A stretch of DNA of 64,000 nucleotides from Tritrichomonas musculus (taxonomy: Eukaryota; Parabasalia; Tritrichomonadida; Tritrichomonadidae), in NCBI GenBank assembly GCA_039105265.1, contig JAPFFF010000001.1, positions 7,006,001 through 7,070,000 of the forward strand, read 5' to 3'. The notes beneath the pieces were generated by a model. The model was not told the origin of the DNA, did not search any database, and saw only the letters and a program-made list of their open reading frames with translations. Each line of letters starts with the position of its first letter. Position 1 is the first letter of the stretch. This document shows, in pieces, positions 1 through 8,203 of this stretch. The translations under genes were made by a program, and so were the position numbers.

Positions 1-56
1 ACAATGTCTGTGGGTAGAACCTTTTTATCGAAATTCCAATTAGTAATCTTACTCAT
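1..56 (-). CDS. N-terminal end of an unknown protein (runs off the window)
   Basis: An ATG at 56 on the minus strand opens a reading frame beginning MSKITNWNFDKK that runs off the window edge. Upstream there is a TTATTTTTG stretch like that before other genes here. Only 18 codons are visible, so this is tentative and no function can be given. Confidence 0.3.
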   Translation of the reverse strand, partial: MSKITNWNFDKKVLPTDI

Positions 57-501
57 TTACCCCATTGGTAAAAATACAAAAATAATCATCGCAACGCAGT
101 TGATGACATACTATTTTTGAATTTTATTCGATTAAATAGCAAATCGGAATCATATATGTGTTAGCGCTAACTGGTATAGTTGTTGGATCAAGAAGGATGT
201 CTCCCAGCTTCGGCGGCAGGCATAGGTTCGATCCACTGCCATACCGATTTTTCGTATTATTTCCGGTCCATATTTGTGATAGAGCCCAAGCGCACTAAAC
301 ACCTTGGGTAAGCTATTACTTGTGGATTATAGGGGTAATACGGGCATTTGCCGGCATTTGCAACCCCAACCAGCCTCATGGTGGATGCAGGTATTTTCAT
401 TGAGGGATTGATGTGCAATCCCGGGCACGTATATTGGTTCCTCTAGAGAATGCACTACGCATCCATCATGGGGTCGGTTTTTGCAAAAATATTTTTTAGT
501 C
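57..501. other. Non-coding stretch with small inverted repeats
   Basis: No convincing gene. It contains a hairpin with arms GGATTG and CAATCC near 405-425, a pair of inverted arms of about 12 bases (GTGGATGC near 383 and GCATCCA near 461), a direct repeat GCATTTGC twice near 345, and a tRNA-like stretch at 173-245 discussed under rejected items. Confidence 0.4.
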
Positions 502-873
502 CTAGTGATTAAAATATAGTGTCCATTCGTATTTCCAAGATGTGTGTGCTATATTGGAGGTCTCATCAGTGAAGGTACGAATGAAAGTATTTTGCATATT
601 ATATAGAGGACCATTCGTCCACATCATATCTCTATTGGCTTTTTCAATTGTATACCCTAAATCAACATGTGTATAGATGATATAGATGTAGTTGTTGTTG
701 GCGGTAGTGAATCCCTTAATTGTTAACCAGTCATTTGTATTTTCGATAATCTGTATGTTAGGTAATATATGATCTTTAAAGTAGTTCCAATTAGGTTTAT
801 CCTTGAGAGTTACAAAATTTGTCATTTGAGAGTTGCAAAAATTTAAATTAGAAATCGGTTGTATCAATCTCAT
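502..873 (-). CDS. Unknown small protein (123 aa)
   Basis: A 123-residue product rich in Asn, Thr and aromatic residues, with no signal peptide or membrane segment that I can see. It overlaps the start of the 192-aa gene upstream by 26 bases in another frame, which fits the compact, same-strand layout of this arm. It has no visible relative elsewhere in the window. I do not recognise it. The start is the first ATG after the overlap and is uncertain. Confidence 0.5.
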   Translation of the reverse strand: MRLIQPISNLNFCNSQMTNFVTLKDKPNWNYFKDHILPNIQIIENTNDWLTIKGFTTANNNYIYIIYTHVDLGYTIEKANRDMMWTNGPLYNMQNTFIRTFTDETSNIAHTSWKYEWTLYFNH

Positions 874-1426
874 CTGGGTCTGGAGCTGGTTCCCTTGGAG
901 GACCGTTTATAGGCATATGGGTGTTGATTAGTTTTTGGGTCATATACATGGAGATACTCAATTTCAGGTTATCGCGTATGAGTCTACGCAATAGGGATAC
1001 ACGTTTATGAGGTTCTGCGTTGGAGATCGTATCGATTACTGCCTGTGATGTGACATATTGGATCAATCGGTCGTGATCCCCAATATCCAGGAACTTGCTT
1101 CGATTGAATATATGGGTGCGATTTAAACGAGGTCGAGGATGTTCAATAGATGGAGTCTCAGGAGGTGAGTCATTTGCATCCTGAGTGGTGTCCTGAGTGG
1201 TGTCGATATGTGCTTCAGCCTTTGGGGTATCAGCAGATGGTTTGCGTTTATGGTTCATACGCTTAATCAAATGCTTGACATCTCGGCGCAAATCGGTGAT
1301 GCCATCTACGATCTTTAGGAGTATCTCAGCATCAGTTGCTGTATCAGTATCTGTACCAGTAGCTGTACCAGTTGCTGTATCAGTATCCATATCAATATCT
1401 GTACCAGTTGCTGTACCAGTATCCAT
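848..1426 (-). CDS. Small protein with C-terminal helix-turn-helix-like domain (192 aa)
   Basis: The first 32 residues are a simple run of Asp, Thr, Gly and Ala encoded by hexamer-like repeats. A short predicted helix (about residues 34-60) and a charged linker follow. The last 70 residues run FNRSKFLDIGDHDR ... LKLSISMYMTQKLIN. This C-terminal pattern recurs in the 135-aa proteins at 29163 and 35988 (AHDRELVIQFL ... LNINITSYMINRIL), at 40410, and more weakly at 62196. The spacing suggests a small DNA-binding helix-turn-helix, which is inference. The ATG follows a TTTTATTTTTGCATAA leader. Confidence 0.65.
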   Translation of the reverse strand: MDTGTATGTDIDMDTDTATGTATGTDTDTATDAEILLKIVDGITDLRRDVKHLIKRMNHKRKPSADTPKAEAHIDTTQDTTQDANDSPPETPSIEHPRPRLNRTHIFNRSKFLDIGDHDRLIQYVTSQAVIDTISNAEPHKRVSLLRRLIRDNLKLSISMYMTQKLINTHMPINGPPREPAPDPDEIDTTDF

Positions 1427-1430
1427 TTAT

Positions 1431-1444
1431 GCAAAAATAAAATA
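1431..1444 (-). promoter_or_regulatory. TTTTATTTTTG motif before the 192-aa gene
   Basis: On the minus strand the sequence TATTTTATTTTTGC ends five bases before the start codon. The same motif precedes genes in the other elements, which suggests a shared promoter or initiator. Confidence 0.45.
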
Positions 1445-1481
1445 TTATTTTCGACTGTTCCAGGGATTTTGACGAATGTAC

Positions 1482-2249
1482 TTATGATTGCATTGTGGTT
1501 GTGAAATATTTGTCCACTGCTGTATGAAAATCATTAAGGCATGATCTTTTGATGGTAATCCTGGTACCACCTACAGTGACATCATCCCCTTTGAACATAG
1601 CTTTGGCCATTCGCTTGATATCTTCATTCGGGGTCATTGCGATGGGTAGGTCATCAATAAATATCCAGCGCTTCTTCTTATCTTGATATATCCTACTGAC
1701 CTGCCTCCATGAATGCTTGTTGCGACGAACGAGATGGAGTACCACAGAATCCTTATCTTTGGGGAGATCCTCAAGCCATATCATATATCGGTAGCTATTT
1801 TTGTGATCCTTGGGGACAGCCCTTGTAGTGAGGTCATTGATTTTGTTATTCATCTGCTCGCGTTGCTGAGAAGCTAGTGAATCCAATAATTGCATGACAT
1901 CCCATGCATATGATGGTGATGCCCACATTGCAATATGATTGACCAGCAATCGGTGAACATACATACCCTTCAAATCATTTGACAAATTGGGTCTATCTTC
2001 ATACAATTTCTGGTCTGGTAGAATTCTACCGGACCCACTTTCGAGCAATTCCTGTGTTGATTTGTTATCAAACCAATGGCGAATCTGTTTCTTGGAATTA
2101 CATGCAACGAGAATGCTTTGAGCTTGGTACATATCATCCTTAATGGAATGTATCAAACGGAGCTTCTCATTATACTGGATGAATTCATATTCGGTATCGA
2201 TTGGTTCGACAACAGCTGACACTGATGTGTTTGTCCCAGTTGATTCCAT
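1482..2249 (-). CDS. KilA-N domain protein (255 aa)
   Basis: KilA-N domains are DNA-binding modules common in large DNA viruses, phages and T. vaginalis mobile elements. The hallmark is the stretch YVHRLLVNHIAMWASPSYAW near residues 97-117. The second half (from RAVPKDHKNSYRY) matches the tail of the protein at 49440 and may be a DUF3627-like companion domain. The N-terminal half reads EYEFIQYNEKLRLIHSIKDDMYQA, nearly the same as in the E-3 protein. The palindrome GGTAGAATTCTACC (2017-2030) lies in the frame and encodes SGRILP, at the place where the E-3 homologue has a different GAATTC palindrome. It is probably a regulator of the element; the target is unknown. Confidence 0.75.
   Translation of the reverse strand: MESTGTNTSVSAVVEPIDTEYEFIQYNEKLRLIHSIKDDMYQAQSILVACNSKKQIRHWFDNKSTQELLESGSGRILPDQKLYEDRPNLSNDLKGMYVHRLLVNHIAMWASPSYAWDVMQLLDSLASQQREQMNNKINDLTTRAVPKDHKNSYRYMIWLEDLPKDKDSVVLHLVRRNKHSWRQVSRIYQDKKKRWIFIDDLPIAMTPNEDIKRMAKAMFKGDDVTVGGTRITIKRSCLNDFHTAVDKYFTTTMQS
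2017..2030. repeat. GAATTC-centred palindrome inside the KilA-N gene
   Basis: GGTAGAATTCTACC is a perfect 14-bp palindrome. With its left flank it forms GGTCTGGTAGAATTCTACC, also found inverted at 3287-3305. Confidence 0.7.
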
Positions 2250-2353
2250 TTGGAATTCGATAAAAAATTGAGTTGCATTGCGAACCAGCTAGTTATTACA
2301 TCATATGGAGTTGAGTCCAAAAATATATAATGGGAATGCGAATGCATAAATGC

Positions 2354-2671
2354 TCAAGCATATTCATATGAGAATGCGAGTATTTTCAATAGCATCCTGA
2401 TACGCCCCAAATCGAGTTCCTTGCGATCATAGCTATCACCATCTATGATTTTGGTTCGGAGGGATTCCAAATCGGTTTCGAAATTTGATATTGTGTCGAT
2501 GAGATCGTCCATGAAATCATCGTCGTTGTGGTAGTCGAATGCAAGGGATTTCCATTGGGGGTATTTCTTGAGGATGACGCGTTCGAGGTAATCGAGTTTG
2601 ACACCATTAGCTTCGACAGTGGAGAGTTGTGGCATGGCAGCGAATGCACTGTGTGTAGCTGTTGAATTCAT
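2354..2671 (-). CDS. Small helical protein near the element end (105 aa)
   Basis: It lies closest to the terminus of E-A and points inward, as the 68-aa gene does inside the terminal repeats of E-1 and E-2. The middle reads KKYPQWKSLAFDYHNDDDF followed by MDDLIDTISNF, which lines up with the 68-aa pattern KKLKGWRPALKYLYDNDDI then IDEVLKEINHF. I infer a distant homologue. The leader contains TTTTTTATC, the same as before the 68-aa gene. The product is all-helical in appearance with no catalytic motif. Function unknown. Confidence 0.6.
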   Translation of the reverse strand: MNSTATHSAFAAMPQLSTVEANGVKLDYLERVILKKYPQWKSLAFDYHNDDDFMDDLIDTISNFETDLESLRTKIIDGDSYDRKELDLGRIRMLLKILAFSYEYA

Positions 2672-2689
2672 TTCTAACTGGATAAAAAA

Positions 2690-3018
2690 TTGGATTTATT
2701 CGAGAATCGCGTTATTTTTGTCTGTCATGGTCTGTCCCATCGGTCTGTGTCGCCATCGGAACGTTCCATCGGTCTGTTCCATAGGTGGTCCCATATGTTG
2801 GTCATAGGTAGTGCTATAGGTGGTCCATATGCGGCCTATTTTCGGAATTTGTATGGGCCCGAATATGGGCGTTTTATGGGCGTTTTGGGGTAGTATGCGG
2901 TATGGGTCCCATATGTGGATTTTGAATTTTAACCCGAATATGGGCCCAAATATGGGCCATTTATGGGTGTTTTAAGTGGATTCTATCTGACCCCGATTAT
3001 TGATACACTATCACTACT
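2690..3018. repeat. E-A terminal repeat, inner copy
   Basis: GC-richer DNA built from variations on ATATGGGC, GGGCGTTTTATGGG and CCATATG. It ends in the tip sequence CACTATCACTACT (3006-3018). About 200 bases (2820-3018) recur as 3464-3526 plus 39484-39628, the two halves of the outer copy split by E-1. Short open frames here are by-products of the repeats. Confidence 0.65.
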
Positions 3019-3463
3019 TGGCTCCATAAACAGATTCCCAAGTAGTTCCATATGCGGATTCCCATAATAGCTCCATTTGTGGATCCATATAGCTCCATAT
3101 ATGGCTTTCCAAGTATCTTTCCAAGTGGTCTACGGTTTTTCCCGTACACCCAATATTTAGTGGACCGTTTATGTAAATCCTCGGGACACTAGATGGTTGT
3201 TCCCAAAATGGCTTTCCATGTGGCTTTCCATGTGGCTTTCCATGTGGCTTTCCAAATAGCTTCCCAAGTAGCTCCATATGTGGTGTGGTAGAATTCTACC
3301 AGACCGGGATTCTCCTGTGGACTCGTATATGGCTTTCCCAAGTAGCTCCATAAGCGGATTCCCAAAATGGCTTTCCCAAGTGGCTTCCCAAATAGCTCCA
3401 TATGTGGTCTACGGTTTTTCCCTTACACCCAATATTTAGTGGGTTTTCCCAAAATCATCTGAG
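3019..3463. repeat. Sub-repeat block between the two E-A terminal copies
   Basis: The block contains the 12-bp unit GGCTTTCCATGT about four times in tandem (3210-3256), many variants of CCCAAGTAGCTCCATATG, and a 34-bp direct repeat starting CTACGGTTTTTCCC at 3130-3163 and 3409-3442. The palindrome GGTAGAATTCTACC lies at 3287-3300. No gene is supported. Confidence 0.6.
3287..3300. repeat. Second GGTAGAATTCTACC palindrome
   Basis: Identical to the palindrome at 2017-2030 and followed by AGACC, so the shared core of 19 bases is in inverted orientation to the first. It sits in non-coding repeats. Confidence 0.7.
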
Positions 3464-3526
3464 TCCCCAAATATGGGCCATATGCGGCCTATTTTTGGAA
3501 TTTGTATGGGTCCGAATATGGGCGTT
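3464..3526. repeat. E-A terminal repeat, outer copy, left part
   Basis: This matches 2820-2873 with few differences and continues at 39484 after the E-1 insertion. Confidence 0.65.
3521..3526. repeat. Target-site duplication GGCGTT, left of E-1
   Basis: The same six bases follow the right tip of E-1 at 39478-39483. Six bases is the usual duplication length for Mavericks. Confidence 0.85.
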
Positions 3527-4038
3527 AGTAGTATATAGTAGACCGGCTGGAGGGGTGAGATAAAAGGGGTATCAAAAGGGGTAGGGTTAAAATACATATT
3601 TTAAGTTGACGGTAGACACTTTTGAATCTTCATCTTTGAATTTACATCTTTGAACTTGTTTAGTAGTATATATCAGTCGGTTTCCGTCAGGCTAAAGCCC
3701 GCTGTCAACACGACTAATGAACAAAAATAACACAACTCAAAAAATCGAACTTTCAAAAATTTTTTATTTTTTTATCAGCAATTTATAATGTCAAACCAAG
3801 CGGAACAATTAAGCACCCTCATTAATAGAATCAATAAAAAGCTAAAAGGATGGAGACCCGCTTTAAAATACCTCTACGATAATGATGATATCATAGATGA
3901 AGTACTAAAAGAGATAAATCACTTTATTAAACAACTAAAGAAATTCAACGGTACTGAACAATTAATAGCTGAACTTGAAGAACTCATTTATTAGACAATT
4001 CATTTAATTCATTCTCAAGCTGATGAACTTTATTTTTG
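3527..4038. repeat. E-1 left terminal inverted repeat
   Basis: About 512 bp, inverted at 38966-39477 with only a few differences. It includes a GGGGTAGGGTTAAAATAC stretch, a long AT-rich leader and a complete 68-aa gene. Confidence 0.85.
3788..3994 (+). CDS. Terminal-repeat-embedded small helical protein (68 aa), E-1 left
   Basis: The sequence begins MSNQAEQLSTLINRINKKLK and is predicted to be two or three amphipathic helices with many Lys, Asp and Glu residues. The whole gene lies inside the terminal inverted repeat, so each element has one inward-facing copy at each end. The leader is AATTTTTTATTTTTTTATC. Its stop overlaps the end of the convergent 75-aa gene by 11 bases. It has no recognised domain. 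Being always at the tip, it might act on the ends (for example terminal protein, packaging or regulation), but that is speculation. Confidence 0.65.
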   Translation: MSNQAEQLSTLINRINKKLKGWRPALKYLYDNDDIIDEVLKEINHFIKQLKKFNGTEQLIAELEELIY

Positions 4039-4211
4039 AGGCTGTTGATGTCTTCTATAAGAGACTCACGAACGGCGAGACCGTCAGAGCCTAGCATTCC
4101 CGATTTGATATTGTTGAGGTATTGTTTGTAATCATAACACTTTTCTTTCAAGTTTCGTTTGATACGTTTTAATTCCGGTATTTCTTTCTTGTATTCTGTT
4201 AGTTCACTCAT
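3984..4211 (-). CDS. Coiled-coil small protein (75 aa), copy 1
   Basis: Short, highly charged and almost certainly a coiled coil (for example LKNKVHQLENELNELSNK at the end). It is transcribed toward the 68-aa gene with a short tail-to-tail overlap and starts 14 bases from the divergent 77-aa gene. It is kept intact in all three left-arm copies, which supports a real gene. Function unknown. Confidence 0.6.
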   Translation of the reverse strand: MSELTEYKKEIPELKRIKRNLKEKCYDYKQYLNNIKSGMLGSDGLAVRESLIEDINSLKNKVHQLENELNELSNK

Positions 4212-4225
4212 TTAATAACAATTAA

Positions 4226-4459
4226 ATGTCTGTTATTAATCAAATGAGAACCGTTCATGATGATAAACACAAAAACTATTTTGATAGATTACAATTAACG
4301 ATGCAAAAGAATAGAACAAAAATAAACTCAGCTCCGACAGTGAAATGTTATAATGAAAAAGGTAATGTATTTCATGAACCACAGCCAAAAACGACTAAAT
4401 CATTAAATCATCATGATTCACTTAATCATTCTGTGGTTGTCAGGAGCAACAACATTTAA
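4226..4459 (+). CDS. Unknown small protein (77 aa), copy 1
   Basis: A basic, low-complexity product (MSVINQMRTVHDDKHKNYF at the start) with no domain that I recognise. It is divergent from the 75-aa gene with 14 bases between the two start codons. Its last 42 bases overlap the end of the convergent 176-aa gene. The protein is identical in all three left-arm copies. Confidence 0.5.
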   Translation: MSVINQMRTVHDDKHKNYFDRLQLTMQKNRTKINSAPTVKCYNEKGNVFHEPQPKTTKSLNHHDSLNHSVVVRSNNI

Positions 4460-4948
4460 AAAGTATTCATTAATGACTTTTGATTGCTGATCAACAACAT
4501 TTGAAAGCTTATTGATATGTTCTTCAAGTATTTTATTTTTATCGATGAGCTGTTTAATGATGATATCAACGTGAATCAACTTACTGTCAAACAAATCGCG
4601 AAGTTCATCAGTTTTGGAAGATATCGCATCAACTGTTTCTCTTAGCATAATAATATCAGCGGTGATATTGTCATTCTCGAGTGTTTTAGTGATTGTATTC
4701 CCGACTTTCTTCAAATAAATGTCTCCTGAACATCGTTTTCCGTCTTTGCAATTACGTTTAGTTATTTTGTATTCATTTCCGTCATTAGTGATGATTTTAT
4801 AAATCTTGTTCAAATAGTTTGTCGTTTGTGATTTCATTTGATCAATATTCTTTTGATAGAACAAATTGAACTCTTCAATTGATTTAAACACTTTTGATTC
4901 ATTTATGTTTTCGTTTATTACTTTAAGTTCATTAATGTTTTCATTCAT
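4418..4948 (-). CDS. Unknown 176-aa protein with central basic domain, copy 1
   Basis: The product has an Asn-rich N terminus (NENINE repeats), a central domain around residues 25-85 with YKITKRNCKDGKRCSGDIYL, and a long C-terminal helical stretch likely to form a coiled coil. The basic Cys-containing centre could bind nucleic acid, but this is a guess. It lies between the pVI-like gene and the 77-aa gene. Confidence 0.55.
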   Translation of the reverse strand: MNENINELKVINENINESKVFKSIEEFNLFYQKNIDQMKSQTTNYLNKIYKIITNDGNEYKITKRNCKDGKRCSGDIYLKKVGNTITKTLENDNITADIIMLRETVDAISSKTDELRDLFDSKLIHVDIIIKQLIDKNKILEEHINKLSNVVDQQSKVINEYFLNVVAPDNHRMIK

Positions 4949-4980
4949 TTGAGTTTATGATAAAACGTTTATAGATATCA

Positions 4981-5232
4981 TTAAACTTTATCTAATATTG
5001 ACTTTCCAACCGTTCCAACTCGGCCTGCCATACTTAAACCTGTATCAATAGTGTCAATCACTTGACCGACGCCTGGAATGAATTTCGTTATCGGTTTAAC
5101 TTTATCGATAATCTGTTTTCCGACATCAACGACTTTAGGGATGTTATCAACAATCTTTGTTGCTACGTCTTTGATTTTGTTTCCGAACTTCTTGAAACCG
5201 TTCTTTATCTTATTGAATATGCCTATACCCAT
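4981..5232 (-). CDS. pVI-like small virion peptide (83 aa), copy 1
   Basis: An amphipathic, Lys- and Gly-rich N terminus (MGIGIFNKIKNGFKKFGNKI) is followed by a hydrophobic Gly-containing segment (PGVGQVIDTIDTGLSMAGRVG). This resembles the small membrane-active or core peptides (protein VI/X type) of adenovirus-related elements. The longer protein at 59429 in E-5 has the same layout. It lies 53 bases from the divergent major capsid gene, which supports a virion role. The assignment is by composition and context only. Confidence 0.5.
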   Translation of the reverse strand: MGIGIFNKIKNGFKKFGNKIKDVATKIVDNIPKVVDVGKQIIDKVKPITKFIPGVGQVIDTIDTGLSMAGRVGTVGKSILDKV

Positions 5233-5285
5233 TTTTAAGAGTAAATAAAAGAGATAATATATTGATTCTTTTTATTAAATCATAA

Positions 5286-6455
5286 ATGTTATATCGTAAT
5301 GAGAGATCACATAACCATCAAATCGAAACAGGAAATGTATTGCATGCATTTGAAGAGATGCGTCATATGATTAACGTTAATGACGGAACACGTTCATTTT
5401 CATTCAGAACTGTTGACTGTCATGATCAGCCCGCACCGTTTACAGCAGGTCAATACTCACAAATCAGTTTAACTCATCCTGATCATTTCATAAGTGATGT
5501 TGACAAAGGATTTCTAACATTTCATGTCAAACTAGATTTACAGTTGAATACCGATCTTGATAAATTGCGAACCATTGAAGACCCTCAACACTTCTACAAA
5601 CTGTTTGTCGGCTTCAAATCATCAAATCAGTTGTTCGATCGTTTAGAGATTCTACATAATAATGTTAATGTCGGATATCAACAGAATGAATGTGTTCGTG
5701 AAGGTTTCTTATATTCTGCACTTAAACCAGAAACAGAAAAGAAAAGACGTAGATTCGTTCATTCTTTATGGGAGAATGTAAGTCAATATTCACAAACAAT
5801 GGCAGGAACGTATGTAAATCTGATGAATTTCAAAGAGAACGGAAGAGCACAAGTTGAATTTGATTTAAACCTTCCGTTTGATGACTTACTAGCATTACAG
5901 GCATTTGATCTGTTCCCTAACGGAATCATCGGTGATTTATCAATTCGTTTTCAAGTTAGCCCCGCCGGTCTTGTTTGGGCTGTTATTGATCCGTATGTAG
6001 TTGCTGAAACAAAAGCATTTCTCGAAGATGATGAATCTGTTTCTGCTGAATCATTAGATAAACTTCGTGATTTAAAGGTTCGCGGTAAACTTAAACGTCA
6101 ATTCACACAAATCGGTAATGAAGCAACCATTCCTTCCGTGTTTGATCAAACACTTACAATCAAATATCAAAGAATACATGCAGGTAATCCTGTTGAGGAA
6201 GATGAAACACCAAAAGAAGTTGTATTTCATTACACAACTGATGATTATGAGAAGTTTCATGTGAAAGAGTCTGATGTTAATAAAGGAACGTTTGCAGAAA
6301 TGATTGCATCGGCTGATCCCGATGCTCCGTTAGCTCCGGGCGATGTTGTTAAAATCTTAGAAACAAAACATAAAGACATTGAATATTCAAACGGTGTTGC
6401 AACATTGACCTGCAATCAAATGACAATCACTCTTTGCAAATCAAACATGCAGGGC
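5286..6455 (+). pseudogene. Major capsid gene, first part, E-1 (E-2-type insertion follows)
   Basis: Double-jelly-roll major capsid protein, nearly identical to the first 390 residues of the gene at 11122. At 6455 the sequence passes from CAGGGC into the tip of an E-2-type terminal repeat. This is an insertion of one Maverick into the capsid gene of another. The rest of the same gene is at 32597-33301. Confidence 0.85.
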
Positions 6456-6705
6456 AGAGAGATAGGGGGACCGGCTGGAGGGGTGAGATAAAAAAGGGGT
6501 AGGGTTAAAATACATATTTTAAGTTAACGGTCGCCACTTTTGAATCTTCATCTTTGAATTTACATCTTTGAACTTGTTTAGTAGTATATATCAGTCGGTT
6601 TCCGTCGGGTTAAAGCCCGCCGTCAACACGACTAATGAACAAAAATAACACAACTCAAAAAATCGAACTTTCAAAAATTTTTTATTTTTTTATCAGCAAT
6701 TTATA

Positions 6706-6912
6706 ATGTCAAACCAAGCCGAACAATTAAGCATCCTCATTAATAGAATCAACAAAAAGCTAAAAGGTTGGAGACCCGCTTTAAAATACCTCTACGATAA
6801 TGATGATATCATAGATGAAGTACTAAAAGAGATAAATCACTTTATTAAACAGCTAAAGAAATTCAACGGTCCTTCTGAATTAATTGCTGAACTTGAAGAA
6901 CTCATTTATTAG
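6706..6912 (+). CDS. Terminal-repeat-embedded small helical protein (68 aa), copy 2
   Basis: Same as the gene at 9624, with LSILINR and NGPSELIAEL, so it belongs to the E-2 type. It lies inside the copied terminal repeat. Confidence 0.6.
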   Translation: MSNQAEQLSILINRINKKLKGWRPALKYLYDNDDIIDEVLKEINHFIKQLKKFNGPSELIAELEELIY

Positions 6913-7129
6913 ACAATTCATTTAATTCTTTCTCAAGCTGATGAACTTTATTTTTGAGACTGTTGATGTCTTCAATAAGAGATTCACGAACGGCAAGACC
7001 ATCAGAGCCCAACATTCCTGATTTGATATTGTTGAGACATTGTTTGTAATCATAACACTTTTCTTTCAATCCTCGTTTGATACGTTTTAATTCTGGTATT
7101 TCTTTCTTGTATTCTGTTAGTTCACTCAT
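6902..7129 (-). CDS. Coiled-coil small protein (75 aa), copy 2
   Basis: The protein is identical to the E-2 copy at 9820 and differs from the E-1 copy at a few residues. This places the recombination point downstream of it. Confidence 0.55.
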   Translation of the reverse strand: MSELTEYKKEIPELKRIKRGLKEKCYDYKQCLNNIKSGMLGSDGLAVRESLIEDINSLKNKVHQLEKELNELSNK

Positions 7130-7143
7130 TTAATAACAATTAA

Positions 7144-7377
7144 ATGTCTGTTATTAATCAAATGAGAACCGTTCATGATGATAAACACAAAAACTATTTT
7201 GATAGATTACAATTAACGATGCAAAAGAATAGAACAAAAATAAACTCAGCTCCGACAGTGAAATGTTATAATGAAAAAGGTAATGTATTTCATGAACCAC
7301 AGCCAAAAACGACTAAATCATTAAATCATCATGATTCACTTAATCATTCTGTGGTTGTCAGGAGCAACAACATTTAA
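7144..7377 (+). CDS. Unknown small protein (77 aa), copy 2
   Basis: The protein is identical in all three copies, so it gives no information about the crossover. Confidence 0.5.
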   Translation: MSVINQMRTVHDDKHKNYFDRLQLTMQKNRTKINSAPTVKCYNEKGNVFHEPQPKTTKSLNHHDSLNHSVVVRSNNI

Positions 7378-7866
7378 AAAGTATTCATTAATGACTTTTG
7401 ATTGCTGATCAACAACATTTGAAAGCTTATTGATATGTTCTTCAAGTATTTTATTTTTATCGATGAGCTGTTTAATGATGATATCAACGTGAATCAACTT
7501 ACTGTCAAACAAATCGCGAAGTTCATCAGTTTTGGAAGATATCGCATCAACTGTTTCTCTTAGCATAATAATATCAGCGGTGATATTGTCATTCTCGAGT
7601 GTTTTAGTGATTGTATTCCCGACTTTCTTCAAATAAATGTCTCCTGAACATCGTTTTCCGTCTTTGCAATTACGTTTAGTTATTTTGTATTCATTTCCGT
7701 CATTAGTGATGATTTTATAAATCTTGTTCAAATAGTTTGTCGTTTGTGATTTCATTTGATCAATATTCTTTTGATAGAACAAATTGAACTCTTCAATTGA
7801 TTTAAACACTTTTGATTCATTTATGTTTTCGTTTATTACTTTAAGTTCATTAATGTTTTCATTCAT
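7336..7866 (-). CDS. Unknown 176-aa protein, copy 2
   Basis: The protein is identical to the E-1 copy at 4418 and differs from the E-2 copy at two residues, so the crossover lies before or within this gene. Confidence 0.55.
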   Translation of the reverse strand: MNENINELKVINENINESKVFKSIEEFNLFYQKNIDQMKSQTTNYLNKIYKIITNDGNEYKITKRNCKDGKRCSGDIYLKKVGNTITKTLENDNITADIIMLRETVDAISSKTDELRDLFDSKLIHVDIIIKQLIDKNKILEEHINKLSNVVDQQSKVINEYFLNVVAPDNHRMIK

Positions 7867-7898
7867 TTGAGTTTATGATAAAACGTTTATAGATATCA

Positions 7899-8150
7899 TT
7901 AAACTTTATCTAATATTGACTTTCCAACCGTTCCAACTCGGCCTGCCATACTTAAACCTGTATCAATAGTGTCAATCACTTGACCGACGCCTGGAATGAA
8001 TTTCGTTATCGGTTTAACTTTATCGATAATCTGTTTTCCGACATCAACGACTTTAGGGATGTTATCAACAATCTTTGTTGCTACGTCTTTGATTTTGTTT
8101 CCGAACTTCTTGAAACCGTTCTTTATCTTATTGAATATGCCTATACCCAT
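7899..8150 (-). CDS. pVI-like small virion peptide (83 aa), copy 2
   Basis: Identical protein to the copies at 4981 and 10817; see the first copy for the description. Confidence 0.5.
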   Translation of the reverse strand: MGIGIFNKIKNGFKKFGNKIKDVATKIVDNIPKVVDVGKQIIDKVKPITKFIPGVGQVIDTIDTGLSMAGRVGTVGKSILDKV

Positions 8151-8203
8151 TTTTAAGAGTAAATAAAAGAGATAATATATTGATTCTTTTTATTAAATCA
8201 TAA

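Larger units (their letters stand above)
1..3526. mobile_element. E-A: right arm of a diverged Maverick/Polinton-like element
   Basis: This stretch is visibly GC-richer than the rest of the window. It carries four minus-strand genes and a repeat-rich terminal zone. The gene nearest the end (2354-2671) resembles the small terminal gene of E-1 and E-2, and the KilA-N gene resembles that of E-3, so I read it as the right arm of a Maverick relative. Its tip, read inward, is AGTAGTGATAGTGTATC and lies at 39628, because E-1 is inserted within its last 150 bases. A second copy of the same tip ends at 3018. The left part lies outside the window, so completeness cannot be judged. Confidence 0.6.

Noticed and set aside
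173-245. tRNA-like stretch: 73 bases with GGTATAG/CCATACC ends and GGTTCGATCC at the B-box position, then TTTTT
   Set aside because: Length and B-box register fit a tRNA, but the T-stem has only one good pair and no anticodon stem forms. At best it is a degenerate tRNA-derived piece, so I do not call a gene.
1197-1472. Plus-strand frame with Val/Ser/Pro repeats opposite the 192-aa gene
   Set aside because: It is the mirror of the hexamer-like repeats encoding the DTGTATGTD run. The minus-strand gene has homologues in other elements.
3014-3401. Three overlapping minus-strand frames with GKPHGKPHGKP-like repeats
   Set aside because: Translation of 12-bp tandem repeats in a terminal repeat zone; no leader motif and no homologue.
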